Shown piece by piece: positions 1 to 7,683 of a stretch of 64,000 nucleotides of DNA. The stretch lies in contig SZOQ01000003.1 of assembly GCA_030272835.1 (NCBI GenBank), forward strand, positions 54,008 to 118,007, read 5' to 3'. This DNA is from 2-12-FULL-60-25 sp003576745. GTDB taxonomy: Bacteria > Patescibacteriota > Patescibacteriia > 2-12-FULL-60-25. The position numbers were made by a program, and so were the translations under genes. Position 1 is the first letter of the stretch; every line of letters begins with the position of its first letter. The notes below the pieces were generated by a model. The model did no database searches, was not told the origin of the DNA, and saw only the letters and a program-made list of their open reading frames with translations.

Positions 1-91
1 ATGCGGACACTCGCGTTTGTCATGAATCTTATGATACATGCGCCCACCCGAAACCGCAATATCCGTCAAGTCGCCAGCTGATATTCCTGCC

Positions 92-688
92 TCATTCCCC
101 GGCGAAAAACGCTTTTGGATTGTAGAGAGCATTGTCCAGAACATGCTCGTAGCTCTGCAAATCCTCTTCGGTAAACCAAATGCCGATTTCGGTTTTCGCT
201 TCCTCGGGTGTACCGGACGCGTGGATCAAATTGCGGATGGAACGATGCTGTTCATTTGCGAGCGAATAGGTATCCAGCGAAAAATCGCCGCGAATGGTTC
301 CCGGCAAAGCGGACGCAGGTTCGGTGGCTCCGACAAGCTTCCGGACAAGCGGGATCGCCTGCTCCCCTTCCAGCACCATAGCCACGATGGGCCCGGATTT
401 GAGGAAGCGTACCAGTCCGTTCTTGATGTCCTGGCCATAGCTTTGCCAGTTCGGAAACGGAAACTCCCGACCTTCCTCCGCATATTTCGATTTTGCCTTG
501 TTGTAAACACCCTGCATCCACTCGTCCGTGAGCGCATAATGGCGATCCACGTCCTCATGCTTCGGGAGGATCATTTTTATGGCAACGAGCTTCAGTCCCG
601 CGCGCTCAAAGCGCGAAATGATGTCTCCCACATGACCGCGGGCGACGCCATCCGGCTTAATCAGTACGAGCGTTTTCTGCATGTTCAT
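92..688 (-). CDS. ndk: Nucleoside-diphosphate kinase, long form
   Basis: Transfers the gamma phosphate of ATP to NDPs through a phosphohistidine, in the cytoplasm. Seen: the N-terminal MQKTLVLIKPDGVARG block and, near residue 152, the RNLIHAS motif carrying the catalytic His. The protein is 198 residues against about 140-150 for typical bacterial Ndk. The excess lies in an insertion of some 35-40 residues before the SGPIVAMVLEG segment; related insertions are known in some archaeal-type enzymes. Translation may begin at position 688 or, two codons later, at 682, where the conserved N terminus starts. A promoter at 701-729 puts transcription start within a few bases of the first ATG, so the message is probably leaderless. 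The gene stands alone, divergent from rpmF. Confidence 0.95.
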   Translation of the reverse strand: MNMQKTLVLIKPDGVARGHVGDIISRFERAGLKLVAIKMILPKHEDVDRHYALTDEWMQGVYNKAKSKYAEEGREFPFPNWQSYGQDIKNGLVRFLKSGPIVAMVLEGEQAIPLVRKLVGATEPASALPGTIRGDFSLDTYSLANEQHRSIRNLIHASGTPEEAKTEIGIWFTEEDLQSYEHVLDNALYNPKAFFAGE

Positions 689-700
689 AATAGTGGCCGG

Positions 701-729
701 ATGGTATCAGACACGGAGAGGTTTTACAA
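701..729 (-). promoter_or_regulatory. Promoter of ndk
   Basis: On the minus strand TTGTAA (724-729) and TACCAT (701-706) are separated by exactly 17 bases. The -10 box ends 12 bases before the first ATG at 688, which leaves almost no untranslated leader. Confidence 0.6.
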
Positions 730-746
730 GGGTATTGAGGACGAAA

Positions 747-1105
747 TGGCGGTAGGGAGTTGGCTTTTAGCTATTGGCAATTAGCAAAAGGAACAGGGCA
801 AAGGGCTAAGGGCTATGGGAACGGGGTTATTGGTTACTGGTTACGTGTCCTGGATAAACAGCGCATTCCCTACGAACCTACGATCTTACGGGCCTACGGA
901 CACAAGGGCTAAGGGCAATGAAAACAGGTTATGGATTATAGGGAAGATTGTAGGTGGGAGCTGTTAGCAATGAACAATTGGTAATTGGATTTTCGGATGT
1001 AGGTATTCCGCATGACTCACGACCTACGTCCTACGCAACTACGTCCTACAGGGCGCGTCGTGCCGCGCCCCTGCATCCTACTCCCCACGCCCTCCTTTCT
1101 TCTTC
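747..1105 (+). repeat. Dispersed G-rich/C-rich intergenic repeat, copy 1
   Basis: Fills the divergent ndk/rpmF gap (689-1215). The left part has GGG runs at about 7-base spacing (785-960). The middle has the octamer phrases CTACGAAC / CTACGATC / TTACGGGC. The right part (1020-1105) is C-rich with CTACG phrases and a GGGCGCG...CGCGCCC quasi-palindrome. Reading frames across it are open by composition only and show no protein-like sequence. Confidence 0.8.
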
Positions 1106-1115
1106 TCAATCTGAC

Positions 1116-1144
1116 TTGCCTTTTACGGCATTTTCTGCTAAATT
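1116..1144 (+). promoter_or_regulatory. Promoter of the rpmF-nusB-rnc cluster
   Basis: TTGCCT (1116-1121), 17-base spacer, TAAATT (1139-1144). The ~65-base leader that follows holds two small hairpins (CTCTGA...TCAGAG and CCGGA...TCCGG) before the rpmF ATG. Confidence 0.6.
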
Positions 1145-1215
1145 CAGGCAACCTCTGATTTCGTCAGAGATCCCGGACGACAGAACTCCGGTCTCTATTC
1201 TTCCTTACATCCGTT

Positions 1216-1461
1216 ATGCCATTACCCGGCCATCGACACACCCGTTCAAAAAAGCGAAGGCGAGCCAGTCATTTTGCGCTCGTCAAGGCAAATCTCTCCA
1301 AGGACGCTAAAACAGGAGCTCTGCATCTTTCCCACCGTGCCGCTCCCGGAACCATGGAGTACAACGGGAAGCCCATTCATATAAAGCCCGGCAAACGAAA
1401 GGCGGAAAAAGCCGCGAAGAAACTTACGCGAACCAGGGAAAAGGCGGCGCAGACCTCCTAA
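1216..1461 (+). CDS. rpmF: 50S ribosomal protein bL32, cysteine-free form
   Basis: Small basic protein of the large ribosomal subunit. Seen: the bL32 signature LPGHRHTRSKKRRRASHFAL at the N terminus, followed by an HLSHRAAPGTMEY segment at the place where zinc-type bL32 has CxxC...CxxC. All four zinc cysteines are absent, so this is a zinc-independent form. The 81-residue length includes a Lys-rich tail of about 25 residues beyond the usual end. The ATG at 1216 is followed immediately by the family N terminus. nusB begins about 35 bases downstream and rnc lies just beyond, giving a ribosome/RNA-processing cluster probably read from the promoter at 1116. Confidence 0.9.
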   Translation: MPLPGHRHTRSKKRRRASHFALVKANLSKDAKTGALHLSHRAAPGTMEYNGKPIHIKPGKRKAEKAAKKLTRTREKAAQTS

Positions 1462-1495
1462 TCCCGTTCGAAACCCCTTGTCCTTTCAGCACCTT

Positions 1496-2059
1496 ATGTC
1501 CAATCGCCACCTTTGCCGCGCTCTTGCGCTCCAATCCCTCTATGAGTGGGATTTTCACAATGGCGGAAAAGATGCTGTCGCGCTTCTGAAACGCAATATC
1601 GAAGAGTTCGCTCCCGATTTGGAGGAAAAAGATTTTGCCGAACAGCTTGTGGACGGCATTATGAAGCACCAAGACGATATTGACGGCCTTATTACCAAGT
1701 TCGCGCCCGACTGGCCATTGCCGAAAATCACGACCGTTGACAGAAATGTGCTTCGTATCGGGACATACGAACTCATCTATACGCATGAGATCCCATCCAA
1801 AGTCGCCATTAATGAGGCGATTGAACTGGCAAAAACCTTTGGAGGAGAATCCAGCGGCAAATTTGTGAATGGCGTGCTCGGCGCCGTGTTCCGCGATCAG
1901 GCCGCACAAGGAGTCGTGAAAGAATCGGACAAACCCAAAGAAAAAAAGGAAACGAAAGAGGAAGAATCGAAACGACATGCCAAGGAAGGAACGGACATGC
2001 CCAAAGAACCTTCCACCTCGAAAGACTTTCCTGCCGCGCATCCGCATATTGAAGAATAA
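1496..2059 (+). CDS. nusB: Transcription antitermination factor NusB
   Basis: RNA-binding factor that with NusE (S10) supports antitermination of rRNA operons. Seen: N-terminal MSNRHLCRALALQSLYEWDF, central ITTVDRNVLRIGTYEL, and C-terminal KVAINEAIELAKTFGGESSGKFVNGVLG, which together are the full NusB helical fold (to about residue 140). A highly charged Lys/Glu tail of roughly 45 residues follows and is not part of the fold. I chose the ATG at 1496 because the family N terminus starts there; an in-frame TTG at 1478 would add six residues. It lies between rpmF and rnc, consistent with shared rRNA maturation roles. Confidence 0.93.
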   Translation: MSNRHLCRALALQSLYEWDFHNGGKDAVALLKRNIEEFAPDLEEKDFAEQLVDGIMKHQDDIDGLITKFAPDWPLPKITTVDRNVLRIGTYELIYTHEIPSKVAINEAIELAKTFGGESSGKFVNGVLGAVFRDQAAQGVVKESDKPKEKKETKEEESKRHAKEGTDMPKEPSTSKDFPAAHPHIEE

Positions 2060-2183
2060 AAATTGAGGAACGGAACATACATTCACCTTCATATTCATTA
2101 TTGACTCAAACGACTACGGCGAGGGATACGGAAGCGCGTACATACGAGCTCCGCAGCCATCGTCGTCGTCGTTCACTACGACC

Positions 2184-2897
2184 ATGGAACGTTTCGATTA
2201 TTCCGAGCTCGAAAAACAGCTCGGATACACATTCAAAGACCAGTCTCTGCTCACGCAGGCTCTTACGCACCGATCTTACATTAACGAGCATGCGGATTTC
2301 CCGTATCCGCATAATGAACGTTTGGAATTTTTGGGAGATGCCGTCCTTGAGCTCATCGTGACGGAATATCTCTACTCCCATTACGAAAATCCCGAAGGGG
2401 ATCTTACAAACTGGCGCGCTGCGCTCGTGAATGCCAAAACCCTCGCCGGTATCGCGAATCAGCTTCACTTTGAGGAATACCTTCTTATGAGCCGAGGCGA
2501 AGCGAAGGACGCCAATTCCAAGGCGCGCATGTATATTCTGGCAAATGCCATCGAAGCCATTATCGGCGCCATTTACATGGATGGCGGGAATGACGCGGCC
2601 AAAGGGTTCATCGACCGTCATATTCTGTCGCATTTGGATTTCATCCTGAAAAACGAACTCTATATCGATCCCAAAAGCAAATTTCAGGAGACGGCGCAGG
2701 AGCTTCTCGGTATCACTCCAAGCTATAAAGTGCTCGAGGAAACCGGTCCGGACCATGCCAAGGAATTCACGGTGGGCGTGTTCCTGGAAAAAGAGCTCGT
2801 GGCTGTCGGCAAAGGGACATCCAAACAGGAGGCGCAGATCTCCGCCGCCGAAGCCGGACTGGAAGAAAAAGGATGGAGGACAAAACCGGGAAAATAG
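2184..2897 (+). CDS. rnc: Ribonuclease III
   Basis: Double-strand-specific endonuclease that matures rRNA precursors and cuts structured RNAs. Seen: the signature HNERLEFLGDAVLEL near residues 43-57 with its acidic metal ligands, a second acidic site in ANAIEAIIGAIYMDGG near 121-136, and a C-terminal double-stranded-RNA-binding domain (about 160-232) with SKQEAQISAAEAGL. At 237 residues it is full length. The ATG at 2184 agrees with the family start. It follows nusB after 124 bases that show no obvious terminator, so it may be co-transcribed. Confidence 0.95.
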   Translation: MERFDYSELEKQLGYTFKDQSLLTQALTHRSYINEHADFPYPHNERLEFLGDAVLELIVTEYLYSHYENPEGDLTNWRAALVNAKTLAGIANQLHFEEYLLMSRGEAKDANSKARMYILANAIEAIIGAIYMDGGNDAAKGFIDRHILSHLDFILKNELYIDPKSKFQETAQELLGITPSYKVLEETGPDHAKEFTVGVFLEKELVAVGKGTSKQEAQISAAEAGLEEKGWRTKPGK

Positions 2898-3036
2898 GGT
2901 ATATATCCGTTGCGTAGGGTGATGCATGCATCACCCTACGAACACCCACCCGCGCCCATATGTTCGCTTCGCTCGATATAAACGCTCGTCGCTCGGGAAT
3001 GCATGAGCCGACGCTCCCGCACCACGCTCGCTCCTC

Positions 3037-3111
3037 GCGCCCATAGTTCAACGGATAGAACACCGGTCTTCGGAACCGGATATGGGGGTTCGATTCCCTC
3101 TGGGCGTACCA
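3037..3111 (+). tRNA. tRNA-Arg(TCG)
   Basis: Complete cloverleaf. The acceptor pairs GCGCCCA with TGGGCGT; the anticodon stem CCGGT/ACCGG closes loop CTTCGGA with anticodon TCG (reads CGA); the T-arm contains GTTCGATTCCC; A73 and an encoded CCA end the gene. A terminator hairpin starts at its last base. Confidence 0.95.
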
Positions 3112-3146
3112 TTCAAAAACGGCACCGCCAGGTGTCGTTTTTGAAT
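3111..3146 (+). terminator. Hairpin terminator directly after tRNA-Arg
   Basis: Near-perfect 16-base-pair hairpin (ATTCAAAAACG... against ...CGTTTTTGAAT) with loop GCCA and a T-rich 3' arm; it starts at the final A of the CCA. Confidence 0.8.
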
Positions 3147-3316
3147 TGTTTGAACGGGTGAGGGAATCGAACGGACCAGCGAGAGGCCCGCCAGAGGCGG
3201 GCCTGTATCCTTCGGCTTCGCTCAGGATAGACTCCGCCACCCCGGTCCCCGAGAGCGGAGCGAGGGGCGATTCCCTCTGGGCGTACCACTCGTTACCCCG
3301 CCTCACGGCGGGGTTT
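3147..3316 (+). repeat. tRNA-Arg tail cassette: inverted T-arm, copied 3' end, second terminator
   Basis: After the first terminator, 3160-3172 is the exact reverse complement of the tRNA-Arg T-arm (3088-3100). Two small hairpins follow (CCCGCC...GGCGGG near 3188-3205; TATCC...GGATA near 3207-3231). Positions 3268-3288 are then an exact 21-base copy of the tRNA 3' end (3091-3111), including CCA. The unit closes with a second terminator, CCCCGCC-TCAC-GGCGGGG-TTT, at 3296-3316. The rest of the tRNA is not present. Confidence 0.75.
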
Positions 3317-3325
3317 CTGATGGCG

Positions 3326-3356
3326 TGCTAAACTAATTTAGCATATAGGTTATACT
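3326..3356 (+). promoter_or_regulatory. Inverted repeat and likely -10 box ahead of the AT-rich insert
   Basis: A perfect dyad TGCTAAA-CTAA-TTTAGCA (3326-3343) lies just upstream of TATACT (3351-3356), a good -10 element. The dyad sits where an operator or -35 region would be. The lipoprotein ATG is at 3399. Confidence 0.4.
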
Positions 3357-3398
3357 CCTTATTCAGGATGAATTGGAAATTGTTATCTGTGTGAAAAT

Positions 3399-3815
3399 AT
3401 GAAAATAGCTGAACGTTTTGAAGTAATCATCGGAACTTTTTTTCTCACAGCACTTCTTTTCAGTATTGGACAAGGCTGTACAAATGAACAACAGAATGTA
3501 GATTCAACGCCAGAAGTTTCCCCGGCCATTGAAGTTCCGCAAACAACATCAACTCAGATACCGACGTACATGCAGGAACCAGAACCTCTGATACAGGAAC
3601 CCGACCAACAAACGAATATCAACCCGACTCCTGCCACAGCACCGTCCACGCCAACAGAACCTGTTCCCACAATAGATCAGAAGCCTATTACTACACCATC
3701 GTCGACAAAAACCTGCTGTAAATATTGCAAAACCAGTAAGGCGTGTGGTGACTCCTGCATTTCAAAAAACTTAACATGCAATAAGGTGCCCGGGTGTGCT
3801 TGCAATGCATATTAG
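3399..3815 (+). CDS. Secreted lipoprotein with Pro/Thr-rich linker and Cys-rich C-terminal motif
   Basis: Function unknown. Seen: an N-terminal hydrophobic segment (about residues 9-24) ending in lipobox IGQGC, so the protein is predicted to be lipid-anchored. A linker rich in Pro, Thr, Gln and Glu spans roughly 30-105. The last 35 residues hold nine cysteines in the pattern CCKYCKTSKACGDSCIS...C...GCAC. Similar short Cys-rich motifs with ACGDSCIS occur at the C termini of small bacterial proteins of unknown role. Base composition is clearly more AT-rich than the flanks, suggesting transfer. It precedes a decayed protease in the same insert downstream of tRNA-Arg. Confidence 0.75.
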   Translation: MKIAERFEVIIGTFFLTALLFSIGQGCTNEQQNVDSTPEVSPAIEVPQTTSTQIPTYMQEPEPLIQEPDQQTNINPTPATAPSTPTEPVPTIDQKPITTPSSTKTCCKYCKTSKACGDSCISKNLTCNKVPGCACNAY

Positions 3816-3841
3816 TAATAAAAAACAACAGCAATCGAATT

Positions 3842-4176
3842 ATGTATAAAAAAATCATTGTCACAATAATAATTTTTTTCATTGCTTTGCCAGTGCAGGC
3901 GAAGGTCCGTCCAAACGAAATTTTGTCAGTAGGTCAAGTTGTGACATACACCGATAGACACGAACATAAAGACCGACTTGGAACAGGATCTGGCACTATT
4001 ATTGATGACAATGGATTGGTTCTTACCAACTATCATGGAGAGATTTGAGTTTAGGGATAACCAATGAGGATTTAACTCACATACCTGTAGAGATATTCGT
4101 TTGGAGTTCTAGTAAAAAATTAACCTTAGAGAGTCTGAACGAGTTTCTGCACATTTCTTTGCAAAGAAGTTGGTAG
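3842..4176 (+). pseudogene. Decayed trypsin-like (HtrA/S1) serine protease
   Basis: Remnant of an exported S1-family protease. Seen: a signal peptide MYKKIIVTIIIFFIALPVQA followed by GTGSGTIIDDNGLVLTNYH, the segment carrying the catalytic His of the family. Translation then runs into TGA at 4046-4048. In another frame, about 4053-4176 stays open and reads LGITNEDLTHIPVEIFV, resembling the strand just after the His in such proteases, before a TAG. The catalytic Asp and Ser regions are absent, so a frameshift plus a large deletion is inferred. The AT-rich composition matches the lipoprotein upstream and contrasts with pyrE downstream. Confidence 0.7.
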
Positions 4177-4191
4177 ATATTCCGATGATGC

Positions 4192-4219
4192 AAAAGCCCC
4201 GACAGATGTCGAGGCTCTT
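4192..4219 (-). terminator. Terminator downstream of pyrE
   Basis: On the minus strand an imperfect AGCC...GACA / TGTC...GGCT hairpin is followed by TTTT, about 30 bases past the pyrE stop. Confidence 0.6.
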
Positions 4220-4250
4220 ATTGAGATGAGGAGGCGCGGTCGCTGTGCCC

Positions 4251-4901
4251 CTACGTTCCTGCCTTTGTAGCGAGAAAATCGCGGCCGTGGCCTAGGTCCG
4301 TGCGGACCGGAACACCGTCGCGGCACAGCGGACAATCGTCCGGGGAATACGTTACGAGATCGAGATTGAGAAGACAAAAGAGCGTTTCGACGCCGATCGA
4401 CTCCGCAGTGAGCTTTCCGCGATTGCAGATGCTTGCGACGCCGATGACGCGCCCGTTCAAACGGCGTACGGCAGCAACCAGGAAGGTTGCCGTTGCGCCG
4501 GTGGTGAGCACATCCTCGACTACGAGCACGTTCCGTCCTGGAATGACGGCGTCATAACCGCGCCGGATGACAAAACTTCCGCCGTCTTTGTCGGCATAGA
4601 CCGCCAGGACTTCCTTAGATGCGGATCCGCTTGCGTCGGCAAGCTCCACATGGGAAGCCACGAGCTGAGCGAGGATGGCCCCCGCTACGGCGGCACCGAG
4701 GACGACTTCGGGTTTCTCCTTCCACGTTTGCACCTCGTCCGCAATACGCCACGCCACCTGCGCTGCAATGAGCGGATGCATGTACATGGCGTCCTTGTTG
4801 ACATAGGCGTCGCCGTGCCTGCCGGACGCATACACAAAGTGACTCCCGAGCACGATGGCCCGGGCCTGTTCGAGCAGATTCAGCAATGCTTCATCCGGCA
4901 T
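4251..4901 (-). CDS. pyrE: Orotate phosphoribosyltransferase
   Basis: Joins orotate to PRPP to form OMP, the fifth step of pyrimidine synthesis. Seen: the PRPP-binding motif VLVVEDVLTTGAT near residues 134-146, the type I phosphoribosyltransferase hallmark, and the N-terminal FVYASGRHGDAYVNKD substrate segment. A C-terminal CPLC pair occurs near residue 195. Length is 216 residues. The start at 4901 overlaps the pyrF stop by one base (TGATG), implying translational coupling. Only these last two pathway steps are present here, so the cell may scavenge orotate or encode the rest elsewhere. Confidence 0.9.
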   Translation of the reverse strand: MPDEALLNLLEQARAIVLGSHFVYASGRHGDAYVNKDAMYMHPLIAAQVAWRIADEVQTWKEKPEVVLGAAVAGAILAQLVASHVELADASGSASKEVLAVYADKDGGSFVIRRGYDAVIPGRNVLVVEDVLTTGATATFLVAAVRRLNGRVIGVASICNRGKLTAESIGVETLFCLLNLDLVTYSPDDCPLCRDGVPVRTDLGHGRDFLATKAGT

Positions 4902-5608
4902 CAGATCCCTCCTTCGGCGGATGCGATTTCCTCGACCACGCGTTTGGCGGCGTCGGCCCGGGAACCGATTTCCCGAGGAGGGCGCGTGACGGGGCGTCCG
5001 ATGACGAGATAATCCGCGCCGTTTTTGACGGCCATTGCCGGCGTGGTGATGCGCGACTGATCGTCCTTGCATGCCCATGCAGGGCGAATGCCCGGAGTCA
5101 CGAGAATGAGCTCCCGATACCGCAATCGGATACGCGCGGCTTCGCGCGGCGAACATACGATGCCGTCAGCGCCGGCGGCGTCCATCCATCCGGCGAACTG
5201 CAGGACTTTTTTGTCAGGCGCATCTCCGAAAATGGAAAGACATTGATGCTCATCGATTGACGTGAGAACCGTGACGCCGAGGATTTTGGTCCGACTGGCT
5301 TCCACCGCTTCATGGACGGCATCCGAGCCGGCGCATGCATGGATTGTGAAAAATTCCACCTGCATGCGGCTCGCTGCCTGCGCGGCCATGGCCATGGTCT
5401 GCGGAATGTCGTGAAACTTCCCGTCGAGGAATACTTTTCCTCCCTCTTCCCGGACCATATTCACGGCCCTGCCCGCGCCGAGCTTGATGATGAGCTCAAG
5501 GCCGATTTTGAACATCCCAACATGTGGCGCGAGCTCCCGCACGATTGGGACGATCTCATGCTCTTCTAGATTGTCGAGCGCGACAATGAGCCGCTGTTCA
5601 GGCTTCAT
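4901..5608 (-). CDS. pyrF: Orotidine 5'-phosphate decarboxylase
   Basis: Converts OMP to UMP. Seen: N-terminal RLIVALDN, the catalytic motif LDGKFHDIPQT (Asp-x-Lys-x-x-Asp) near residues 60-70, and the phosphate-gripper region LVTPGIRP with GADYLVIGRPVTR near the C terminus. Length is 235 residues, normal for the short bacterial type. The start at 5608 is preceded by an excellent ribosome-binding site, GGAGG, eight bases upstream; the open frame extends further up but without conserved sequence. It is the first gene of a two-gene operon with pyrE. Confidence 0.95.
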   Translation of the reverse strand: MKPEQRLIVALDNLEEHEIVPIVRELAPHVGMFKIGLELIIKLGAGRAVNMVREEGGKVFLDGKFHDIPQTMAMAAQAASRMQVEFFTIHACAGSDAVHEAVEASRTKILGVTVLTSIDEHQCLSIFGDAPDKKVLQFAGWMDAAGADGIVCSPREAARIRLRYRELILVTPGIRPAWACKDDQSRITTPAMAVKNGADYLVIGRPVTRPPREIGSRADAAKRVVEEIASAEGGI

Positions 5609-5647
5609 GCGAACCTCCGTAATGTTTGGAAAGAGCGCGGCCGGCCG

Positions 5648-5670
5648 AAAAAACGCCGGCTTGCCGGCGT
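5648..5670 (-). terminator. Terminator of the GT4/DUF4012/surface-protein operon
   Basis: On the minus strand ACGCCGGC-AA-GCCGGCGT followed by TTTTTT, about 40 bases past the stop at 5710 and before the pyrF ribosome-binding site. Confidence 0.8.
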
Positions 5671-5709
5671 ATCTTACGCATTTCGAACATTCCCGCAAGC
5701 GCGATTCCG

Positions 5710-7683
5710 TCAGGGACGCGAAACCACGCCCTTCCCCTTGGCCAGCGCATCGCCGGGCAAATCCGTGGTAAGAGCCGGCGCGGTCCGAATCATGGATTCG
5801 CCGATATCCGTATCTGTGAACTCAAACCGGCTCTCGCCCAAGAGCTTGGCGAAACGCCCGACATCCGCTTCGGAAGGCGTAAGCGCCACGTCAAATGCAA
5901 CAAGGACGCTGCCCACGGAGGTGGGCATTTTGTTGACGGACCATGTTACCAGCCGAAGCTCGGGATCATAGCTCACGTCCCCTGCTTCGACCTCTTTTAC
6001 CGACATCCATTCAACATTGCGAGGAAGCGTGGCGCTTACCTTTATGCGCTCAATACCATGCAATGTTTTCTGAATCGTCCAAAAAATGCGATAAGATGTA
6101 ACAGCGCCCACCACGGGCGGCAAAGGACCGGAGCCGATGGCAATGCCTTCTTCGGCCGTATAGGCTGCCGCGGACAAGAGCTCCGCATCCGTTTGGAGCG
6201 TAAGCGTGACGGGCTTTGTGGAAATGGTTCGATCCACCTTCTCATCATCCACCTTCGCGATAAACGCTTCAACGAAAACGCGGATAGGCGCTTCATTCTG
6301 ATTGCCGAGCGAGGCCGCAATGGGAACCGACAGATCGATGAGCCCTTCGCCATCGGGGGCAATGTCCGCAAGACCATCAATAGCATCTTCCGTGAACTCG
6401 AGACTATTGTTTTTCCGGACGCCGCCCGCAGCATCCTGCAACTTTTCCCAATCGATCAAACTCTTGCCGCCTTCTCCGTCCGTTTCCGCGCGGAAGGTGA
6501 GCCGAACGCCTTTCAAATGCGCGCCGCTGATATTTTGATACGAAATGGCGATGCGCTGCCATTCTCCGAGTGCGACCGCACGGTCGGCATCCGAACCGTT
6601 GACGATGAGATTCACGGAAAGATCGCCGGCCAAAACCGATATGGTCGCCTCCGCCTTTTGCGCCGGTGCGAATGAATCGTTCTCTGTGACGGTGCCGGCT
6701 TCCGCGCGAACGGGCGTATCGCCGGACGATCCGAACGCAAAGGCGCCGGGCACCTCCATGACGACGGTCGCGTTCGGCGCAAGCGAACCGATACTTCTTC
6801 GGAGCAAACTTCCGTCGAGCACGTCATTGCTGGAGCTCGCGCTCGGAACGAATCCTTCGGGCAGATACATGCGGACTTCAAGCCCTTCCAAAGAATCCGA
6901 CCCTTTATTGCGAATCTCGTACCGCAGAACAATATCGTCCCCGGGAAGCGCTTTCGCCGGTACGGCGAGCGATCCTTCCAAGACGGTATCCGCATACTCG
7001 AGCTCTTTGGTTACAAGCGTTTCAAAATTGCTATTGAAGGAAGCGGGCTTATAGGTACCGATAACCTGAATGGCGCTTTTCGTACCCAAAGCGCCAGTGA
7101 AACGGCCGGTAATTTTTATGGTTCCTCTGGCTTCGGCGGACTGCGAACCCAAGCGGAAAACAAGCGGCTCCTGGTTCGGCTTGGGTTCCGTGGCGGTCAA
7201 GATAAAATCATTCGGAAAACTGACGCGGAGTTCCGTGGATGCAAGCGGTTCCTTGGCAACATTGCTCCAGTTAATGAAATACGTTACCTCTTTTCCGATA
7301 ACGATCTGCGGCGAGCCTTCGATGCGGATGTCGAGACCCGTGCCGCTGAAGCCGCGGGGCCCGAACCACCAGAATCCCGCCCAGGCGAGCGCGCTCACGA
7401 GCCCGAGTAAACCGACAATGCTCCATACGACAATCTTCCATCTGCTCCGCTCCCCCTTTTCCATGGTGTTCAACCACTCCTTCGATGGTTTGCCGTCGTA
7501 AATCGCCTTCAAGCCCTCCTCCACCTGTTCCTCGCGGCGCTCTTCCGGATCTTTGGAATGAACCGCGTGCGCCGTGAGATGCAGGGCGCTTGCGGCAAGC
7601 TTTTTCTCATCCGCGAATGTTTCATGCGGATGATGCGTGCCGCCGCTCTTCGATTCATGATGCTGTTTTTTTTGATTCTTCAT
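5710..7683 (-). CDS. Single-pass membrane protein with extracellular DUF11/Ig-like repeats
   Basis: Predicted surface protein of unknown function, 657 residues. Seen: a His/Lys-rich cytoplasmic N terminus of about 85 residues, one membrane segment (WSIVGLLGLVSALAWAGFWWF, about 88-107), then a long exterior part of beta-rich units. The phrases VTYFINWSN, IVLRYEIRNKGSDSLEGLEVRMYLPEGF, QRIAISYQNISGAHLKGVRL and SYRIFWTIQKTLHGIERIKVSATLP each match the start of a DUF11-type (conserved repeat) domain, giving four units. I chose the start at 7683 because its ATG overlaps the upstream stop by four bases (ATGA). It is the last gene of an operon with a DUF4012 protein and a glycosyltransferase, followed by a terminator. 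Confidence 0.8.
   Translation of the reverse strand: MKNQKKQHHESKSGGTHHPHETFADEKKLAASALHLTAHAVHSKDPEERREEQVEEGLKAIYDGKPSKEWLNTMEKGERSRWKIVVWSIVGLLGLVSALAWAGFWWFGPRGFSGTGLDIRIEGSPQIVIGKEVTYFINWSNVAKEPLASTELRVSFPNDFILTATEPKPNQEPLVFRLGSQSAEARGTIKITGRFTGALGTKSAIQVIGTYKPASFNSNFETLVTKELEYADTVLEGSLAVPAKALPGDDIVLRYEIRNKGSDSLEGLEVRMYLPEGFVPSASSSNDVLDGSLLRRSIGSLAPNATVVMEVPGAFAFGSSGDTPVRAEAGTVTENDSFAPAQKAEATISVLAGDLSVNLIVNGSDADRAVALGEWQRIAISYQNISGAHLKGVRLTFRAETDGEGGKSLIDWEKLQDAAGGVRKNNSLEFTEDAIDGLADIAPDGEGLIDLSVPIAASLGNQNEAPIRVFVEAFIAKVDDEKVDRTISTKPVTLTLQTDAELLSAAAYTAEEGIAIGSGPLPPVVGAVTSYRIFWTIQKTLHGIERIKVSATLPRNVEWMSVKEVEAGDVSYDPELRLVTWSVNKMPTSVGSVLVAFDVALTPSEADVGRFAKLLGESRFEFTDTDIGESMIRTAPALTTDLPGDALAKGKGVVSRP

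Noticed and set aside
1..69. A short minus-strand reading frame at the left edge (… LTDIAVSGGRMYHKIHDKREC …) that might be the 5' end of another gene
   Set aside because: Fewer than 25 codons are visible, there is no clear ribosome-binding site or recognisable family, and the start cannot be fixed.
954..1310. Open reading frame across repeat copy 1 and the rpmF leader
   Set aside because: It is open because the repeat lacks stops in this frame; it overlaps the promoter and start of rpmF and has no protein-like composition.
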